This document shows positions 25,500 to 39,300 of a stretch of DNA of 64,000 nt, in pieces. The DNA comes from Streptomyces yatensis. GTDB lineage: Bacteria > Actinomycetota > Actinomycetes > Streptomycetales > Streptomycetaceae. Location: NCBI RefSeq assembly GCF_018069625.1, contig NZ_CP072941.1:496001-560000 (forward strand), given 5' to 3'. Positions within the stretch are counted from its first letter, which is position 1. Each line of letters opens with the position of its first letter. The notes below the pieces were generated by a model. The model saw nothing but the letters and a program-made list of their open reading frames with translations. It did no database searches and was not told the DNA's origin. The position numbers and the translations under genes were made by a program.

Positions 25500-28400
25500 G
25501 CCGCAGCGCGGGCCGGGCCGATCCGGCGGTGTCGAGGGCGCGGGCGAGCCCGGCCACGGTGGGCGTGTCGAACAGCCGGCGCACCGCCACCTCGGCACCG
25601 AGCACCGAACGGATGCGCCCGGCGAGCCGGGTGGCGAGCAGCGAGTGTCCCCCGGCGTCGAAGAAGTTGTCGTCGATGCCGACCGACGGCAGGCCGAGGA
25701 CCTCCGCGAAGAGGCCGCACAGGATTTCCTCCTGGGGGCTGCGCGGGGCACGGCGCGCCCCGGTGGCCGGGCCGGTGTCGGGCAGCGGCAGGGCCTTGCG
25801 GTCCACCTTGCCGTTGCCGGTCAGCGGCAGCGCGTCCAGGACGACGAACCCGGCGGGCACCATGTAGTCGGGGAGTTCGGCGGCCAGGTGTGCCCGCAGG
25901 TCCTCCGGGGACGGGGTGGTGCCGCGCTCGGCGACGAGGTGGGCGACCAGGCGCTTGTCGCCGGGGCGGGGCTCCTGCACGGTGACGACGGTCTGGGCGA
26001 CGTCGGGGTGGCTGCCCAGCAGTGCCTCGATCTCACCGAGTTCGATGCGGAAGCCGCGCAGCTTCACCTGCTCGTCCGCGCGCCCGACGTATTCGAGGAC
26101 GCCTTCGGCATTCCAGCGCACCAGGTCGCCGGTGCGGTACATGCGGGTGCCCGGCGGGCCGTAGGGGTCGGCGACGAAGCGTTCCGCGGTGATCCCGGGG
26201 CGCCGCCAGTAGCCGCGGGCCAGCCCGGCCCCGGCGATGTGCAGCTCGCCCGCCGTGCCCGGTGGCACGGGGCGCAGCCCGGTGTCGAGGACCATCAGCC
26301 GGGTGTTGTCCAGGGGGCTGCCGATGGGGACGGAGGCCGGGACCTCCGGTCCCCGGGGAAGCCGGTGGCGCACCGCGAACGTGGTCGTCTCGGTGGGCCC
26401 GTACACGTCGATGACGGTGGTGTCGGGGCAGGCCCGCATCACCCGGCGGATGGACGCGGCGGGGACCGCCTCGCCGCCGGTCCACACCTCGTGGAGGCCC
26501 GCGAAGTGTTCGGGGGCCTCGTCGGCGACGAGCTGGAAGAGACCGGTGGTCAGGAACAGCCCGGTGATCTCGTGCTCGGCGAGCAGCTTGCCGAGCCGCT
26601 CGGCGTCCAGGTCGCCGGGCGGGGCGACGACGGCGGTGCCGCCGGTCAGCAGCGGCACCCACATCTCGTAGGTGGAGGCGTCGAAGGCGTGCGGCGAGTG
26701 GACCAGGATCCGGGTGTGGGCGCCGTTCGCGAATGAGCGGTCATGGGCGAGTTCGAGCACATGGCGGTGGGTGGCGGCGACGCCCTTGGGTGTTCCGGTG
26801 GAGCCGGAGGTGTGGCTGATGTAGGCGATCTGGCCGGGGTGGACACGTGGCAGTGGCTCTCCGGGTACGGGATCGGGCCGCGTCCCGGTGCCGTCGTCCA
26901 CGACGACCACGGGGGGTCCCAGTTCCGCGGCGCGGTCGGCGTTCGCCCGGTCGGTCAGCACCAGACGGACACCGGCCAGGCCGGTGAGCAGACGCAGCCG
27001 GTCGGCAGGGTCGCGCTGCCGCAGCGGGACGTACGCGCCACCCGCCTTGAGGATGCCCAGCGCGGACACGATGACGTCCGCCGAGCGCTCCATGAGCAGC
27101 GCCACCGGGGTTTCCGGCACCACTCCGAGCCGGGTCAGGCGGTGTGCCAGCGCGTCGGAGCGGGTGTCGAGCGCGGCGTAGTCGAGCGCGTCGGTGCCGG
27201 TGCGCACGGCGGTGGCGTGCGGGGTGCGGGCGGCCTGGGCGCGGAACGCCTCCGGCAGGCTGAGGTCCCGGATGTCGGTGTCCGCGCCGTGGCCCAGTTC
27301 GAGGACGGTGCGGTGTTCCTCCCCGGAGAGCAGCTCGAGCCGGCCGACGGGCCGCAGCGGATCGGTGGCGACCGAGGTCAGGACACGGACCACCCGGTCC
27401 AGGACGGCGCGGGCCGATGTCTCGGGGATCAGGTCGGGCTGGTGGTCCAGGCGCAGCCGCAGCAGGCCGCCACGGCCGACCGCGACGAGCGCCAGCGGAT
27501 AGTGCGCGGCGTCGCGGTTGCGGGCGCCGGCGACGGTCAGGCCGTTCGTCCCGCCGGGCTTGTCGTTCCCGGCCGTGAGGTCCACCGGGTAGTTCTCGAA
27601 CACCATGGTGGTGTCGAAGAGTTCACCGGCTCCGGCGAGCCGCCGCACCTCGGCGAGGTCGATCTGCTGGTGGGCCTGGAGCCGGGTCTGCTCGTCCTGG
27701 ACCCGGCGCACCAGGTCCACCAGCGGCTCGCCGGCCCGCAGCCGTACCCGCACCGGCAGGGTGTTGATGAACAGGCCCACCATTGTCTCGACCCCGGCGA
27801 GCTCGGGCGGGCGTCCGGAGACGGTGGCGCCGAACACCACGTCGTCCCGCCGGGTCAGCCCGCCGAGGACGACCGCCCAGGCGCCCTGCACCAGCGAGTT
27901 GAGGGTCAGCGCACGCTCCCGCGCCAGGGCGGAGAGCGCTTCATACACGGCGGGTTCGAGCTCGGTGTCCAGGCGTCCCGGGACGACGGCGGGCCGGTCG
28001 CCGCTCCGGGGCGCGACGAGGGTGGGGCCGTCGATTCCGGCGAGCGCCTCGCGCCACGCGGCCACGGCGGCGTCCCGGTCCTGGGCGGCGAGCCAGTGCA
28101 GATAGTCGCGGAAGGGCCGGACCCGTGGCAGCCCGCTGTCGTCGCCGCGGGCCGCGTACAGCGCGAGGAGTTCGCGCAGCAGCATCGGGCGTGACCAGCC
28201 GTCCAGCAGGATGTGGTGGTTGGTCAGGACGAAGCGGTGCCGGCGGTCGCCGAGCCGCAGCAGGGTGAACCGCATCAGCGGCGGCTTGTCGAGGTCGAAC
28301 CGGCGTCGCCGGTCCGCCTCCAGCACCCGGTCCGCCGCCGCGGTGCGCTCGTCCTCCGTCAGCTCGGCGAAATCTAGATCCTCCCAGGGCAGGGGGACCT

Positions 28401-28650
28401 CGTGCGGAATGAACTGCACGGGGCGCCGCAGGCCCGCGTAGCGGAAGCCCGCGCGCAGATTGGCGTGGCGCCGCAGCAGGGTGCGGCACGCGGCGCGCAG
28501 CGCCTCGGGGTCGAGGTCGCCCTCCAGGTCCATGGTGTCCTGCACGACATAGACGTCCGGCGCCGCCTCGTCGTACACGCTGTGGAAGAGCAAGCCTTCC
28601 TGCAGCGGGGCCAGCGGCAGGATGTCCTGCAGTCCGGACTGCGTCGCCAT
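21445..28650 (-). CDS. NRPS-3: modules 10 and 11 with thioesterase (C-A-T-C-A-T-TE)
   Basis: 2,401 residues. It begins directly with a DCL-type condensation domain ([16 protein letters not shown] at the N-terminus, [10 protein letters not shown] active site), as expected for accepting a chain that ends in a D residue from NRPS-2. Module 10 has a Val/Ile pocket and module 11 a Pro pocket. The carrier domains carry GGHSLLATR and GGHSFLAAR. The last 270 residues are a type I thioesterase with nucleophile Ser2221 in GWSFGG and a late His in NHGDLM; it should cyclise or release the peptide after Pro11. The ATG at 28650 overlaps the NRPS-2 stop codon by one base (TGATG), so translation is coupled. 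Confidence 0.96.
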   Translation of the reverse strand: MATQSGLQDILPLAPLQEGLLFHSVYDEAAPDVYVVQDTMDLEGDLDPEALRAACRTLLRRHANLRAGFRYAGLRRPVQFIPHEVPLPWEDLDFAELTEDERTAAADRVLEADRRRRFDLDKPPLMRFTLLRLGDRRHRFVLTNHHILLDGWSRPMLLRELLALYAARGDDSGLPRVRPFRDYLHWLAAQDRDAAVAAWREALAGIDGPTLVAPRSGDRPAVVPGRLDTELEPAVYEALSALARERALTLNSLVQGAWAVVLGGLTRRDDVVFGATVSGRPPELAGVETMVGLFINTLPVRVRLRAGEPLVDLVRRVQDEQTRLQAHQQIDLAEVRRLAGAGELFDTTMVFENYPVDLTAGNDKPGGTNGLTVAGARNRDAAHYPLALVAVGRGGLLRLRLDHQPDLIPETSARAVLDRVVRVLTSVATDPLRPVGRLELLSGEEHRTVLELGHGADTDIRDLSLPEAFRAQAARTPHATAVRTGTDALDYAALDTRSDALAHRLTRLGVVPETPVALLMERSADVIVSALGILKAGGAYVPLRQRDPADRLRLLTGLAGVRLVLTDRANADRAAELGPPVVVVDDGTGTRPDPVPGEPLPRVHPGQIAYISHTSGSTGTPKGVAATHRHVLELAHDRSFANGAHTRILVHSPHAFDASTYEMWVPLLTGGTAVVAPPGDLDAERLGKLLAEHEITGLFLTTGLFQLVADEAPEHFAGLHEVWTGGEAVPAASIRRVMRACPDTTVIDVYGPTETTTFAVRHRLPRGPEVPASVPIGSPLDNTRLMVLDTGLRPVPPGTAGELHIAGAGLARGYWRRPGITAERFVADPYGPPGTRMYRTGDLVRWNAEGVLEYVGRADEQVKLRGFRIELGEIEALLGSHPDVAQTVVTVQEPRPGDKRLVAHLVAERGTTPSPEDLRAHLAAELPDYMVPAGFVVLDALPLTGNGKVDRKALPLPDTGPATGARRAPRSPQEEILCGLFAEVLGLPSVGIDDNFFDAGGHSLLATRLAGRIRSVLGAEVAVRRLFDTPTVAGLARALDTAGSARPALRPAEPRPDRVPASFAQRRLWFLHRFEGPSPTYNIPFALRLTGELDRTALRDALVDVAERHESLRTVFAEDAEGPYQVVLPGPEARTALTVVPDVAPDRLEREIAAAVGHAFDLSGELPLRVWLFETGEREHVLLLLVHHIAGDGWSVPLLARDIVAAYAARRVGTAPAWQPLPVQYADYSLWQHEVLGSEDDDESLIARQLAYWKGALAGLPDELTLPADRPRPATSGHRGERIPYQVPGPLYEQVRALARATKASPFMVVQAAVAALLTRLGAGTDIPLGTPVAGRTDDALEDLVGFFVNTLVLRTDTSGNPTFRELIARVRDTDLAAYAHQDLPFERLVEALNPRRSQSRHPVFQTMLTFNNTEQRQSPSDTAAPEDGVGAPGLTVERVASDTGTAKFDLLLSFAERHAPDGSVDGLSAGLEFSTDLFERDTGERIVARLLRLLTAMTANPQARLGEVPLLDEGERAAALSGGSGTARPARAASLSERFETAVARNPHGVAVETAAGAVGYTELNARANRLARLLIDRGVGPEDLVAVAMPRSAELVTALMAVLKAGAGYLPVDPEYPAARVAFMLEDARPALVLTTAELAAALPEALAGRTIATDDPKATETLAGYPAADVTDDERVRCLHPSHPAYTIYTSGSTGRPKGVVMPAGALANLLDWHQAQLPGGPGTRVAQFTAVSFDVSVQEILSALLHGKTLLVCPEDARRDPARLARWLRDAGVKELYAPNLVIDAVCEAATAQGLELPDLTDLVQAGEALTPHGAIRTFCADRPGVRLHNHYGPAETHVVTACPLPADTDAWTPGPAPIGRPVDNTAVRLLDPWLNPVPPGVPGELYITGAALARGYIARPDRTAERFVADPYGPPGARMYRTGDLARLTRDGQLTYLGRTDTQVKIRGFRIEPGEIEAVLTTAPQVARAAVVVREDRPGDRRLVAYVVAAHGADSGPRRVREHAARHLPDHMVPAAFVTLDALPLTPNGKLDRAALPAPEYRGDTASGVPRTPEERALCALFSEILGVAEVGADDEFFDLGGHSFLAARLVGRIRDEMGGDLPVRAVFDAPSPAALARLLTGEAAVEGDSTGMLLPLRARGSAAPLFFLHPGGGFSWCYSGLVRHLGADVPVYGVQARGLDGTGPLPASMEEMVEDYFERIRSVQPHGPYRLAGWSFGGLTAQALAVRIRAAGEEVGMLAVLDSYPPGEHSDHSEPVEHEVVANNLQAMGFTVDMAELVADQEGVLLRFREFLQGGNHPMAHLDHLEDQDVLALKDVYVNNVRIMRSYVPQFFDGDMLFISAERKPAGRETFLDVNLWQPLTGGSIEICPIDSNHGDLMTDARHAARIGRFLADRL
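25500..28650 (-). other. NRPS module 10 (C-A-T), predicted Val or Ile
   Basis: Approximate borders. Pocket residues read by alignment to GrsA: D A Y F W G V T F, of the branched-chain class close to DAYWWGGTF (Val). Ile, found at this position in laspartomycin, fits equally well. Confidence 0.7.
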
Positions 28651-31600
28651 CACATGGTCCTCCAGTCGTCTTCCAGCAACTCGATCTCGTCCTGGCTCAG
28701 CAGGCTCAGGGAAACGTCCGAGACGGTGAGCCCGCCCGCGTCGGGGCGCTCCGCGTGCTCGGTGAGGGCCGTCAGGGCCTGGAACCACAGGTCTGCCAAG
28801 GTGCCGACCTCGGTCCGGTCGAGGATGCCCTCGGCCCAGGTCCAGGTGGCGGCCAGTTCGGGGCCACGCGGCCCGTCGTCGGTTCGGGCGTTGAGCTCCA
28901 GGGGGTGGGCGAGCGGCACCCGCGGGTCGGTGCCGCCGATGCCGGCGGCGCTGGCGAGCACGGTCCAGTCCGGGACCGTGGCGCTGCCCGCCTCCTCGGC
29001 GTCCGCCACCTGGAAGCGCCCGAGGTAGTTGAACGCCACCCGCGGCTCGGGCAGGCCGGTGAACCCCGGTGCGGTGTCCGGGTTCAGATGCCGGGCCAGG
29101 CCGTAGCCGATGCCCTTGTCGGGCACGGCCCGCAGCTGCTCCTTGATCCGCTTGACGGCCTCGCCCGCGGCCGGGCCGCCCGCGAACGCGTCGGTGAGAT
29201 CCACCGCGCCGGGGTCGATCCGTACGGGATACAGGCTGGTGAACCAGCCCACGGTGCGGGACAGGTCCACGGCGCCCACGACGTCCTCCTCGCGCCCATG
29301 GCCCTCCAGGTCGAGGAGGGTCCCGGCCGCACCCGGGCGCCAGGCGTCCCGGCCGCCGCGCCAGCGCGCCCAGGCCAGCGCGAACGCGGTCAGCAGCACG
29401 TCGTTGACCTCGGCGGTGAACACCGACGGCACCCGGGTGAGCAGCTTCTCGGTGACCGCGACCGGCAGGGTGACCGTCAGATGCGCCGCGCTCCCGTACG
29501 TGTCCCGGGCCGGGTCCAGTGCCCGGTTGCCCAGGAGCGGGTCCCTGGGCCGCAGCACCTCCTGCCACCAGGCGGCCTCCGCCGCCCGCGCGGGCCGGGC
29601 CGCCGCCTCGGTGAGGCGCTGCGCCCAGCGGCGCAGGGAGGTGCCCACGGGCTGGAGTTCCGGCTCCCGCCCGGCGCTCACCGCGCGGTACGCCTCCGCC
29701 AGGTCGGGTACCAGGATGCGCCAGGACACCCCGTCGACCACCAGGTGGTGGATGAGGAGGAGCAGCAGGCCCGGGGTGTCCGCGCCGCGGTCGAACCAGA
29801 CCACCTGGACGAGCCGTCCCGCATCCAGGTCAAGGCGCTCCCGGGCGGCTTCGGTCTCCCGCCGCACCAGGTCCCGCTGGGCCTGCTCGTCGAGCCCGGC
29901 GGCGGCCACCCGGTGGACCAGGGAGGCGGCGTCGACCGCGCCCGGTTCGCGGATCTCCAGCCGCCGTTCGGGAGCGGCGGTGAGCCGGGCCCGCAGGGCG
30001 CCGTGGTGGTCGAGCACCGACCGCACCGCGGACCGCAGATGCTCGTCGCGGAGGGCGGCGGGCACCTGGACGAGCCGCGACTGGTTGAACTGGTCGGCCG
30101 GGCCGCCCCGTTCGAGGAACCAGCGCATGATCGGGGTCAGCGGTACCTCGCCGACGTCCACTCCCGGCTCCTCCGCGGCCACCCGGACGGTCTCCGTGGC
30201 GATGTCGGCGAGCGCGGCGACCGTGCGGTGTTCGAAGACGTCGCGCACCGCGAGTTCGAGTCCGGCCCGGCGGGCGCGGCTGACGAGCTGGATGGACATG
30301 ATGCTGTCGCCGCCGAGGTCGAAGAACCCGTCGTCGATGCCGACCCCGTCCAGCCCCAGCACCTCGGCGAACAGCCCGCACAGCGTCTTCTCCCGCTCGG
30401 TGCGCGGGCCCCGCCGGTCGGCCTCCGGCGTCCCGCCGTACACGGGCGCGGGCAGGGCCCGCCGGTCCAGCTTCCCGTTCAGGGTGAGCGGAAGCGCCTC
30501 CAGGACGACCACGGCCGAGGGCACCATGTGCTCGGGCAGGGCGGTGGCGAGGTGGGCGCGCAGCGCGTCGGGCCCGGGAGCCGGGCCGGCGCCGGCGGTC
30601 GGCACGGCATAGGCCACCAGACGTTTGTCGCCCGGCCGGTCCTCGCGCAGGATCACCGCGGCCTGGGAGACCGCGGGGTGTGCTTCGAGCGCCGCCTCGA
30701 TCTCGCCGAGCTCGATGCGGAAGCCGCGCAGCTTGACCTGGTCGTCGACGCGGCCGTGGTACTCCAGGCGCCCGTCGGCCAGCCGGCGCCCGGTGTCCCC
30801 GGTGCGGTACATGCGGCCCTCGCCGAACGGGTTGGCCACGAAGCGTTCGGCGGTCAGCCCGGGGCGGCCGAGATAGCCACGGGCCAGACCGGCACCGACG
30901 ACGTACAACTCCCCGACGACGCCGCTGGGCACCGGCCGGAGCCTCTCGTCCAGCACATACACGCCGAGATCCGGGATCGGTTCGCCGATCACCGACCCGG
31001 ACGAGGCCGCGACGACCGCCTCGTCGAGCGCGACATGCGTGACGTGCACGGTGGTCTCCGTGATGCCGTACATGTTCACCAGGGACGGGGCGTCATCGGG
31101 ATGCCGGGCGTACCAGTCGGCCAGCCGGCCCAGCTCCAGCGCCTCGCCGCCGAAGACGACATGGCGCAGCCGAAGCCGCGCGGCGGTCTCGGGATCGTCC
31201 CGGTCGGCCGCCATGAGCTGGTAGAACGCCGACGGGGTCTGGTTCAGCACGGTGACCCGCTCATCCGCCAGCAGTGTCAGGAACCGCTCCGGGGTCCGGC
31301 TGGTCTCGTAGGAGACGACGACCAGGCGTCCGCCGTGCAGCAGCGGTCCCCACAGCTCCCAGACGGAGAAGTCGAAGGCGTAGGAGTGGAACAGCGTCCA
31401 TACGTCGTCGGGGCCGAAGCCGAACCAGTGGCCGGTCGCGTCCATCAGGCGTATCGCGTTGCCGTGCGGCACCTCCACACCCTTGGGCCGTCCCGTGGAT
31501 CCCGAGGTGTAGATGACGTACGCGGTGTCCAGCGGCGAGAGTGCCACCTCCGGGTCGCCGGCCTGGTACCGCTCGGATTCGGCGAGCACATCGGGCGTCA

Positions 31601-33339
31601 CGGTGAGGATCGGCCGGGCGTCGTCGACCATGTACGCGATGCGGTCGGCCGGGTAGGCCGGGTCGATGGGCACATACGCCGCGCCCGACTTCAGCACGCC
31701 GAGGACCGCGACGACCAGTTCCTCGGTGCGGGGCATGCTTAAGCCCACATACCGCCGCGGCCCCGCTCCCCGCTCGCGCAGCAGATGGGCCAGCCGGTTC
31801 GCCCGCGCGTTGACCTCGGAGTAGCTGAGGGACGTGGTCTCGTAGGTCACCGCGATCGCGTCCGGAGTGGCGGCCACCTGCCGCTCGAACCGGGACACGA
31901 TCGTCTCGTCGGGGGCGGAGGTGTGCCGCGGCGGTGCGGTCAGCTCTCGCCGCTCGACCGGGTCGAGGATCTGGAGGTCCTGGATCCGGGCGGCCGGGTG
32001 GGCCGCCACCTGTTCCAGCACCCGGACGAAGCGGTCGACGATGCTCTGTGCGGTGGCCCGGTCGAACAGGTCCGTGCTGAAGTCCAGCGCACAGCCCAGC
32101 CCGGCCCCGGCGGTCCCGGCCGTCTCGGCGATCTCGAAGGAGAGGTCGAACTTGGCCGAGGGCGACCCGAGCGGCCGCCCGGTGACGGTGAGCCCCGTCT
32201 GCGCGGTGAGGGGCCGAGCGGCGTTGTTCAGGTTGAGGACGGTCTGGAAGAGCGGGTGCCGGGCCAGTGAACGCTCCGGGTTGACCACCTCGACCAGCCG
32301 CTCGAAGGGCAGGTCCTGATGCGCGTACGCCTCCAGGTCGCGCGCCCGGACACGTTCGACCAGCTCGGTGAAGGTGGGGTTGCCGGAGGTGTCGGCGCGC
32401 AGCACCAGCGCGTTGACGAAGAACCCGACGAGGTCGTCCAGCGCGTCATCGGTACGGCCCGCGACAGGTGTGCCGATGGGGATGTCGCTGCCCGCGCCGA
32501 GCCGGGTCAGGAGGGTCGCCAGGGCCGCCTGCAGGACCATGTAGAGGCTCGCGCGATGCTCACCGGCGACCCGTACCAGCCGCTCGTACAGGCCCTGCGG
32601 CAGCTCGAACCCGACCCGGTCGCCCCGGTAGGAGGCGGCCGCGGGACGTGGCCGGTCGAAGGGCAGGGCCAGTTCCTCGGGGAGTCCTTCCAGCGCGCGG
32701 GTCCAGTAGGCGAGCTGGCGCGAGATCTCGCTGTCCGGGTCGGACTCGTCGCCGAGGAGGTCACGCTGCCAGAGGCTGTAGTCCGCGTACTGCACCGGCA
32801 GCGGCTCCCAGGCGGGGGCGTGGCCGGTCGTCGCGCGGGCCGCGTACGCCGCCGTCAGGTCACGCACCAGGACACCGCGCGACCAGGCGTCGCTCGCGAT
32901 GTGATGCGTCAGCAGGAGCAGGGCCGAACGGTCGGTTTCCGCACCGTCGGAGTCCGCGACGGCGGGCAGCCGGAACAGCGAGGCGCGGATCGGCATCTCG
33001 GTGGACAGGTCGAAGGCGTATGCGGCGGCCTCACGCAGCAGCCGGTCGACGGACGCCTCGTCGGCCACCTCCTCCACGGCCAGCGGCACCCGCGCCTGTT
33101 CCGGTGCGAGGACCACCTGATAGGCGCCACCACCCGTGTCGTCGGCGAAGACCGTGCGCAGGCTCTCGTGGCGTACGACCAGGTCGGCCAGGGCCTGACG
33201 CAGCGCGTCCTGGTCCAGCGGGCCGGTCAGGTCGAGGGAGATGACCATGTTGTAGGCGTCGCTCGGCCCCTCCAGGTGCTGGAGGAACCACAGGCGTTGC
33301 TGCGCGTGGGACAGCGGCACCCGGGCGGGCCGCTTGACG
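28650..33339 (-). other. NRPS module 9 (C-A-T-E), predicted D-Thr or D-allo-Thr
   Basis: Approximate borders; E domain about 28680-30190. Pocket D F W N V G M V H, the threonine code. The E domain inverts the alpha carbon, giving D-allo-Thr from L-Thr, as found at position 9 of laspartomycin. Confidence 0.9.
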
Positions 33340-36300
33340 CTCACCACCCGGCCTCGTACCGCGGCGGACTCGTCGAGCCCCGCGGCGAGCTCGGCCACGG
33401 TGGGTGCCTCGAAGACGCGGCGTACGGCCAGTTCGGTGTCCAGGACGGTACGGATCCGGCTGACCAGCTTGGTCGCCAGGAGCGAGTGGCCGCCGAGGTG
33501 GAAGAAGTCGTCGTCGACGGTGACCGATTCCACGCCCAGGACCTCGGCGAACAGGCCGCACAGGATCTCCTCGCGCGGCGAGCGCGGCGCCCGGCCGGTG
33601 GCGGTCTCGGGGCCGTAGTCGGGCGCGGGCAGCGCACGGCGGTTCAGCTTGCCGTTCGCGGTGAGCGGGAAGGCGTCCAGCGTCACAAACGCCGACGGCA
33701 CCATGTAGCCGGGCAGTTGGGCGGCCACGTGCTCGCGCAGGGCCAGGGGCTCCGGTCCGCCCGCCGCGGAGGGGATGACATAGGCGACGAGCCGCTTGTC
33801 GCCGGGCCGGTCCTCACGGACCAGAACGGCGGCCTGCGCCACGCCGTCGTGCCCGGCCAGCACCGCCTCGATCTCACCCAGCTCGATCCGGAAACCACGC
33901 AGCTTGACCTGGTCGTCGACCCGGGACAGATACTCCAGCTCACCCACGGCGGTCCAGCGCACCAGGTCACCCGTGCGATACATCCGGCCACCGCCGGTGC
34001 GGTCGAACGGATCGGCCACGAAGCGTTCAGCGGTCAGTCCCGAGCGTCCGTGATAGCCACGGACCACGCCCTCGCCGGCGATGTACAGCTCGCCCGGCAC
34101 TCCGGCCGGGACCGGCCGCAGCCCGTCGTCCAGCACATACACCTGGGTATTGGCGATCGGCCGCCCGATTCGGGGCGCCCGCGCGGTGTCCGGGGTGACC
34201 GGCCAGGCCGTCGACCAGATCGTGGTCTCGGTGGGGCCGTACATGTTGGTCACCGACTCGGCCCGCTCGGCCAAGGCCACCGCCAGATCGGCGGGCAGCG
34301 CCTCGCCACCGACGAGGACCCGCACCCCCGTCAGCACGGCCGGGTCCTCGGCCAGCACCGCCCGCCACAGGCTGGGGGTCGCCTGCATCGCCGAAATCCG
34401 CTCGTGGGTGACGAGCGCGCACAGCATCACCGGATCCCGCACCGCATCCCGCTCGGCCACCACCACCGCCGCACCGCTGAGCAGCGGTACGAACAGCTCC
34501 AGGCCCGCGATGTCGAACCCGACGGTGGTGACGGCCAGCAACCGGTCCGCGCCGGTGAGCTGGAACCCCTCGGCCATCGCCACCACGAAATTGGCCAGCG
34601 GCCCCTGTGGCACCACCACACCCTTCGGCCGACCCGTCGAACCCGACGTGTAAATGACATACGCCGCATGCGAGAGCGCGAGGGGAGCGGTCCGCCGCTC
34701 CCCCACCGTCCGGGAGAGTTCCTCGGCGGTCCCGGGCGCGTCCAGCAGCACGCGGGGGATGTCCACGTCCGGCAGTACGGACACCAACTCGCCTGCGGTC
34801 AGGATGAGTTCGGGGGTGGCGTCCTGGAGCATGTAGGCGAGCCGGTCGGCCGGGTACTCCGTGTCCAGCGGCAGGTACGCCGCTCCGGCCTTCCACACCG
34901 CCAGCAGCGCCACCAGCAGCTCCACCGACCGGGGCAACGCCACCGCGACGAACGTCTCGGGCCGCACCCCGCGGTCGGCCAGCAGCCGTGCGAGACGATC
35001 GGCCCGGGCGTCCAGCTCGCCGTAGGACAGGGACATCCCGCCGGCGGCCACGGCTACCGCATCCGGCGTCCGGGCCGCCCGCTCCTCGAACAGCTCCACT
35101 ACGGACCGACCCGGCACCTCGCACGCCGTGTCGTTCCAGTCCCACACCACCGACCGCGCCTCGGCCTCGTCCAGCAGGTCGATCCGGTCGAGCGGGACGT
35201 CCGGGGCGTCGACCATGCCCCGCAGCACACGCAGGTAGCGCCTGCCGAGCGTTTCGACCGTGTCCCGGTCGAAGAGGTCGGTGCTGTACTCCAGCACTCC
35301 TCGCAGCCCGCCGGCGCCGTGCGGCTGCTCGGTGAAGGCGAAGGAGAGGTCGAACTTGCCCACGCCGGTGTCCGCCGCCACCGGCGATACGGTGAGGTCG
35401 GGGATATCGGCGACGGCCTGGTCGGTGGCCGCCGTGTCGGTGTTGTTGAACGCCAGGAGCACCTGGAAGAGCGGGTGGCGGGCCAGCGAGCGCTCGGGGT
35501 TGAGCACCTCGACCAGCCGTTCGAAGGGCAGGTCCTGATGGGCGTAGGCGGCCAGGTTCCGCGTACGGACGCGCTCGATCAGCGCGCGGGCCGTGGGACG
35601 TCCCGAGGTGTCGGCGCGCAGCACCAGTGTGTTGATGAAGACGCCGACCAGGTCGTCGAGCGAGGTGTCGGTGCGGCCGGCGATCGGGGTGCCGATGGGG
35701 ATGTCGGTGCCCGCGCCGAGCCGGGTCAGCAGCGCCGCGAGCCCCGCTTGCACCACCATGAACGGGCTCGACTGCGTGTCCCGCGCGAACGCGACCACCT
35801 TGTCGTAGAGCGGGGCCGGAATCTCGAACGGGATGCGGTCCCCACGGTAGGAGGCGACGGACGGCCGCGGCCGGTCGTACGGCAGCTCCAGCTGATCCGG
35901 GAGCCCCGCCAGCGCGGAGGTCCAGTAGCCGAGCTGACGCGAGATCTCACTGTCCGGGTCGGACTCGTCGCCGAGGACGTCACGCTGCCAGAGGCTGTAG
36001 TCCGCGTACTGGACCGGCAGCGGCTCCCAGGCGGGGGCACGGCCGGTCGTCGCTCGGGCCGCGTACGCCGCCGTCAGGTCCTGCGCCAGCGGGGCGCGCG
36101 ACCACGCGTCACTGACGATGTGGTGCAGGACCAACAGGAGAATGTGTTCATCAGCGCCTTCGAGTGCGAACAGCGTTGCCCTCAGCGGTAGTTCGCCCGA
36201 ATCCGCCGACAGGTCGAAGCCGCGACGCGCGGCATCGCGCAGCTCCCGTTCGACATGCGCCCGGTCCGTCGCCACCGTCGTCCACTCGGGCTCGGCCTCG

Positions 36301-39300
36301 CCCAGCGGGCGAACGACCTGGTAGGCGCCGCCGGCGTCCTCGGTGAAGACGGTGCGCAGGCTCTCGTGGCGGGCGACCACGTCGCCCAGGGCCAGGCGCA
36401 GCGCCTCCCGGTCCAGCGGGCCGGTCAGCCGGAGCGCGATCGGGACGTTGTAGGTGGCGCTGGGGCCCTCGAACTGGTTGAGGAACCAGAGGCGTTGCTG
36501 GGCATAGGAGAGCGGGATGCGGTCCGGGCGCGGATCGGCCGCGGTCACGCGGCGGCGCAGTGCGTCGGTCGCCAGGGCGGTGGAGATGCCGGCGACGGTG
36601 GGGGTCTCGAAGAGCTGCCGGATGGGCAGTTCGGCGTCCATGACGCTACGGATCCGGCTGACCAGCTTCGTCGCGAGCAGGGAGTGGCCGCCGAGGCGGA
36701 AGAAGTCGTCGTCGATGGTGACCGACTCCACGCCCAGCACCTCGGCGAACAGACCACACAGGATCTCCTCGCGCGGCGAACGCGGGGCGCGGCCTTCCGT
36801 ACCCTCCGGCCCGTAGTCGGGCGCGGGCAGGGCACGACGGTCCAGCTTCCCGTTCGGCGTCAACGGAAGCTCGGGAAGGGTGACGAACGCGGAGGGCACC
36901 ATGTAGTCCGGCAGCAGGGCTGCGGCATGGTCCCGCAGGACCGCATCGGAAACGTGGGAACCCACCACCACATAGGCCACCAGACGCTGATCCCCGACCC
37001 GGTCCTCCCGCACCACCACCGCGGCCTGGGCGACCTCACCATGCGAAGCGAGCACGGCCTGGATCTCGCCCAGCTCGATACGGAAGCCCCGCACCTTGAC
37101 CTGGTCATCGACCCGGCCCACGTACACCAGCTGGCCATCGGCGTTCCAGCGCGCCACATCACCCGTGCGATACATCCGCGCACCAGCAGGGCCGTACGGA
37201 TCGGCGGTGAACCGCTCCGCCGTCAGATCCGCACGACGCCAATACCCCCGCGCCAGCACCACACCGGCGATGTACAGCTCACCCGCCACCCCCGGCGGCA
37301 CCGGACGCAACGACGCGTCCAGCACATAGGCACGGGTGTTCCAGAACGGCCGCCCGATCGGCACCGCACCTCTCACAACTTCCTGACCACGCTCGATGCG
37401 GTAGTCCGCGCAGTTGACCGTGGCCTCGGTGGGACCGTACGCATTGACCACCGCCACATCCGGATGCGCGGCCCGCCACGAGGCCAGCGCCTCACCGACC
37501 AGCGCCTCACCACCGGTGATCAACGTCCCCGACGGCGACACCTCCTCGGGCAGCGCTTCCAGCAGCCCCAGGTGGGAGGGGGTGACCTTCATGAACGACG
37601 GACGGCCAGCATCCGCTGCCCGCTCATCAAGCTCACCCAGCACCACCCGGCCACCGCTCACCAGCGGGGTGTACAACGCCGTCACCGTCAGGTCGAACGC
37701 CACCGACGAATGCAGCAACGCCGTACCCGACGCATCCGGATACACCTCCCGCGCCCGCTCCAGATACGCCCCCACCGAACGATGCTCGACCACCACACCC
37801 TTCGGCCGACCCGTCGAACCCGACGTATAAATCACATACGCCGGATGCGACAGCTCCGGGGCGTCTTCAACCGGCGTGTCCGCACACTCGTCAGCCGCCG
37901 CGAGGGCCGCGACATCGTCGATGACCAGCACCGGCCGTGCGTCGGACAGGATGTGGGCCTTGCGCTCCGCCGGATACTCCGGATCCACCGGCACATACGC
38001 ACCACCCGCCTTCAGCACACCCAGCAGCGCCACCACCAGCTCCACCGACCGGGGCAGCACCACCGCCACAAACGACTCCGGCCCCACCCCCTGACCCACC
38101 AACCACCGCGCCACCCGGTTCGACCACGCGTCCAACTCCCGGTACGACAGGCCACGATCCCCGGCGACAACAGCCACCGCATCCGGCGTCCGCTCCGCCT
38201 GCTCCGCGAAGAGCACGGGCAACGACACACCCCGCACACCCCGCGACTCGCCATTCCACTCGACCAGCACCCGCTCCCGCTCCGCCGCGGACAGCAGCTC
38301 CACATCACCGATGCGGCGGTCGGGATCCTCGGCGAGCGCGGTCAGAACACGCACGAATCGCTCCGCGATGCGCTGCGCGGTGGCCCGGTCGAACAGATCC
38401 GTGCTGAAGTCCAACGCCCCCTCCAGCACCACACCGCCATCCGCCGCACCACGGCGCTCCACAAGCCGGAACGACAGATCGAACTTCGCCGCCGCCGCTG
38501 CCACCGGCTCATCCGTGACCGACAGACCCGGCAACGAAGCGACAGCCGACGCCCCGCCCTGCTCCGTGTTGTTCAACGTCAACATCGTCTGGAACAAGGG
38601 ATGCCGCGACAGCGAACGCTCCGGGTTGACCACCTCCACCAACCGCTCGAACGGCAGATCCTGATAGGCATACGCCTCGAGGTCCTTACCGCGGACGCGG
38701 TCGAGCAGTTCGGCGAAGGTGGGATCGCCCGAGGTGTCGGTTCGGAGCACCAGGGTGTTCACGAAGAACCCGACCAGATCGTCCAGCGCGTCATCCGTGC
38801 GCCCGGCGATGGCCGTGCCCAGCGGGATGTCCGTGCCCGCGCCCAGCCGCGTCAGCAGTGTCGACAGGGCCGTCTGTACCACCATGAACAGGCTGGCCCG
38901 ACGCTCGCGGGCGACCCGCGTCAGCCCTTCGTGCAGGCCGGACGGTACCTCGAAGGTGATCCGGTCACCCTCGTACGAGGATGTCGCCGGCCGCGACCGG
39001 TCGAAGGGCAGCGACAACTCCTCCGGGAGGTCCGCCAACGCCTCCTTCCAGTACGCCAACTGGCGGTTGATCTCGCTGTCGGCGTCGTCCTCCGCGCCCA
39101 GCATCTCGCGCTGCCAGATGCTGTAGTCCGCGTACTGCACCGGCAGCGGCTCCCACCCAGGGGCGTCACCGGTGGTGACGCGGGTCGCGTACGCCGCCGT
39201 CAGATCACGGGCCAGCGGACCCATCGACCAGGCGTCACTCGCGATGTGGTGCGCCACGAGCAGCAGCACCCGCTCGTCATCGCCGAGCTGGAACAGCCAG

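Noticed and set aside
28651..29568. NRPS-3 extended upstream to 29568 in the same frame
   Set aside because: The extra 306 codons overlap the end of NRPS-2 and read as a shifted copy of its E domain with no known protein features. The ATG at 28650 starts a proper condensation domain and is coupled to the NRPS-2 stop.
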